In this document: positions 6,856-6,951 of the stretch, piece by piece | How positions within the stretch are numbered: position 1 is the first letter of the stretch | Layout of the letters: every line of letters begins with the position of its first letter | NCBI GenBank assembly: GCA_030619185.1 | Contig: JAUXBW010000123.1 | Coordinates: forward strand, 1 to 6,951 | Direction: 5' to 3' | Origin: Methyloprofundus sp. | GTDB lineage: Bacteria > Pseudomonadota > Gammaproteobacteria > Methylococcales > Methylomonadaceae | Length of the DNA: 6,951 nt | Position numbers and translations under genes: made by a program | The notes under the pieces: model-generated | Database searches by the model: none | The model's input: the letters and a program-made list of their open reading frames with translations, nothing else | Told to the model about the DNA's origin: nothing

Positions 6856-6951
6856 GTGTGCCCGGCATGGGCATGATTTTATGGGGTGTAAGTCCCCTGT
6901 ACATTATCCAGAAAGGAGTCCTGTTTGACAACTTTAAAAGTACTAGCCGAG
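6856..6951 (+). mobile_element. 5' end of a group II intron (probable IIC-attC type), cut by window end
   Basis: GTGTGCCCGGCATGGGC (6856-6872), followed by GGGGTGTAAGTCCCC (6883-6897), resembles the start of domain I of bacterial group II introns, which typically begin GTGYG followed by CCCGGCATGGG. The upstream exon ends in TTGT (6852-6855), the IBS1-type sequence used by group IIC-attC introns. The attC hairpin lies immediately 5', as these introns require. The intron runs opposite to the cassette genes, also as expected. The reverse transcriptase/maturase would lie to the right, beyond the window. Confidence 0.75.

Noticed and set aside
6749..6931. Minus-strand open frame of 60 codons across the attC/intron junction
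   Set aside because: The frame runs through a palindromic attC and the 5' end of an intron. It has no recognisable protein motif, and the structural explanation is stronger.
6927..6932. GACAAC as the intron EBS1 that pairs with TTGT
   Set aside because: The 4-bp complementarity is too short, and the position in domain I cannot be verified without the rest of the intron.

Overview
The window looks like chromosomal DNA of an AT-rich gammaproteobacterium. ThiC is a close gammaproteobacterial-type protein, and the repeat styles would fit the methanotroph order Methylococcales. That placement is an impression only, because no marker gene is present. Two house-keeping genes are followed by one unrecognised secreted protein and then an accessory end made of mobile or recombined DNA.

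Layout. Positions 1-371 are a gene-free AT-rich spacer with an inverted pair of consensus DnaA boxes and a hairpin. Positions 372-1895 (minus strand) encode a PiT-family inorganic phosphate transporter. Between it and the divergent thiC lie a PhoB-box-like site facing the transporter, a possible thiC promoter and a clear TPP riboswitch. The riboswitch linker carries an anti-Shine-Dalgarno segment that can mask the thiC ribosome binding site. thiC (2378-4246) encodes HMP-P synthase. It is followed by a REP-like imperfect palindrome and a strong intrinsic terminator. Positions 4529-5758 encode a 409-residue exported acidic protein built largely from 27-residue coils, probably a right-handed beta-helix. 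Its upstream region has a near-perfect PhoB box placed 10 bp from a good -10 hexamer. The phosphate transporter and this exported protein may therefore both respond to phosphate starvation.

From about 5800 the DNA is accessory. It holds the remnant of a helix-turn-helix transposase N-terminus (IS21 IstA-like, frameshifted) and a cluster of short GGGTCAGGTCC-type repeats. After these comes a BrnT/BrnA-type toxin-antitoxin pair on the minus strand. The pair has the layout of an integron gene cassette: an attC-like right end lies directly after the antitoxin stop, and a complete attC-like fold lies upstream of the toxin. The upstream attC is interrupted exactly after TTGT by the 5' end of a group II intron. 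That is the position and orientation expected of group IIC-attC introns. No integron integrase is visible, so this may be a fragment of a chromosomal integron or an integrase-less cassette cluster. The toxin-antitoxin promoter is a near-consensus sigma-70 site overlapped by a 24-bp palindrome, and its predicted transcript would begin almost at the toxin ATG.
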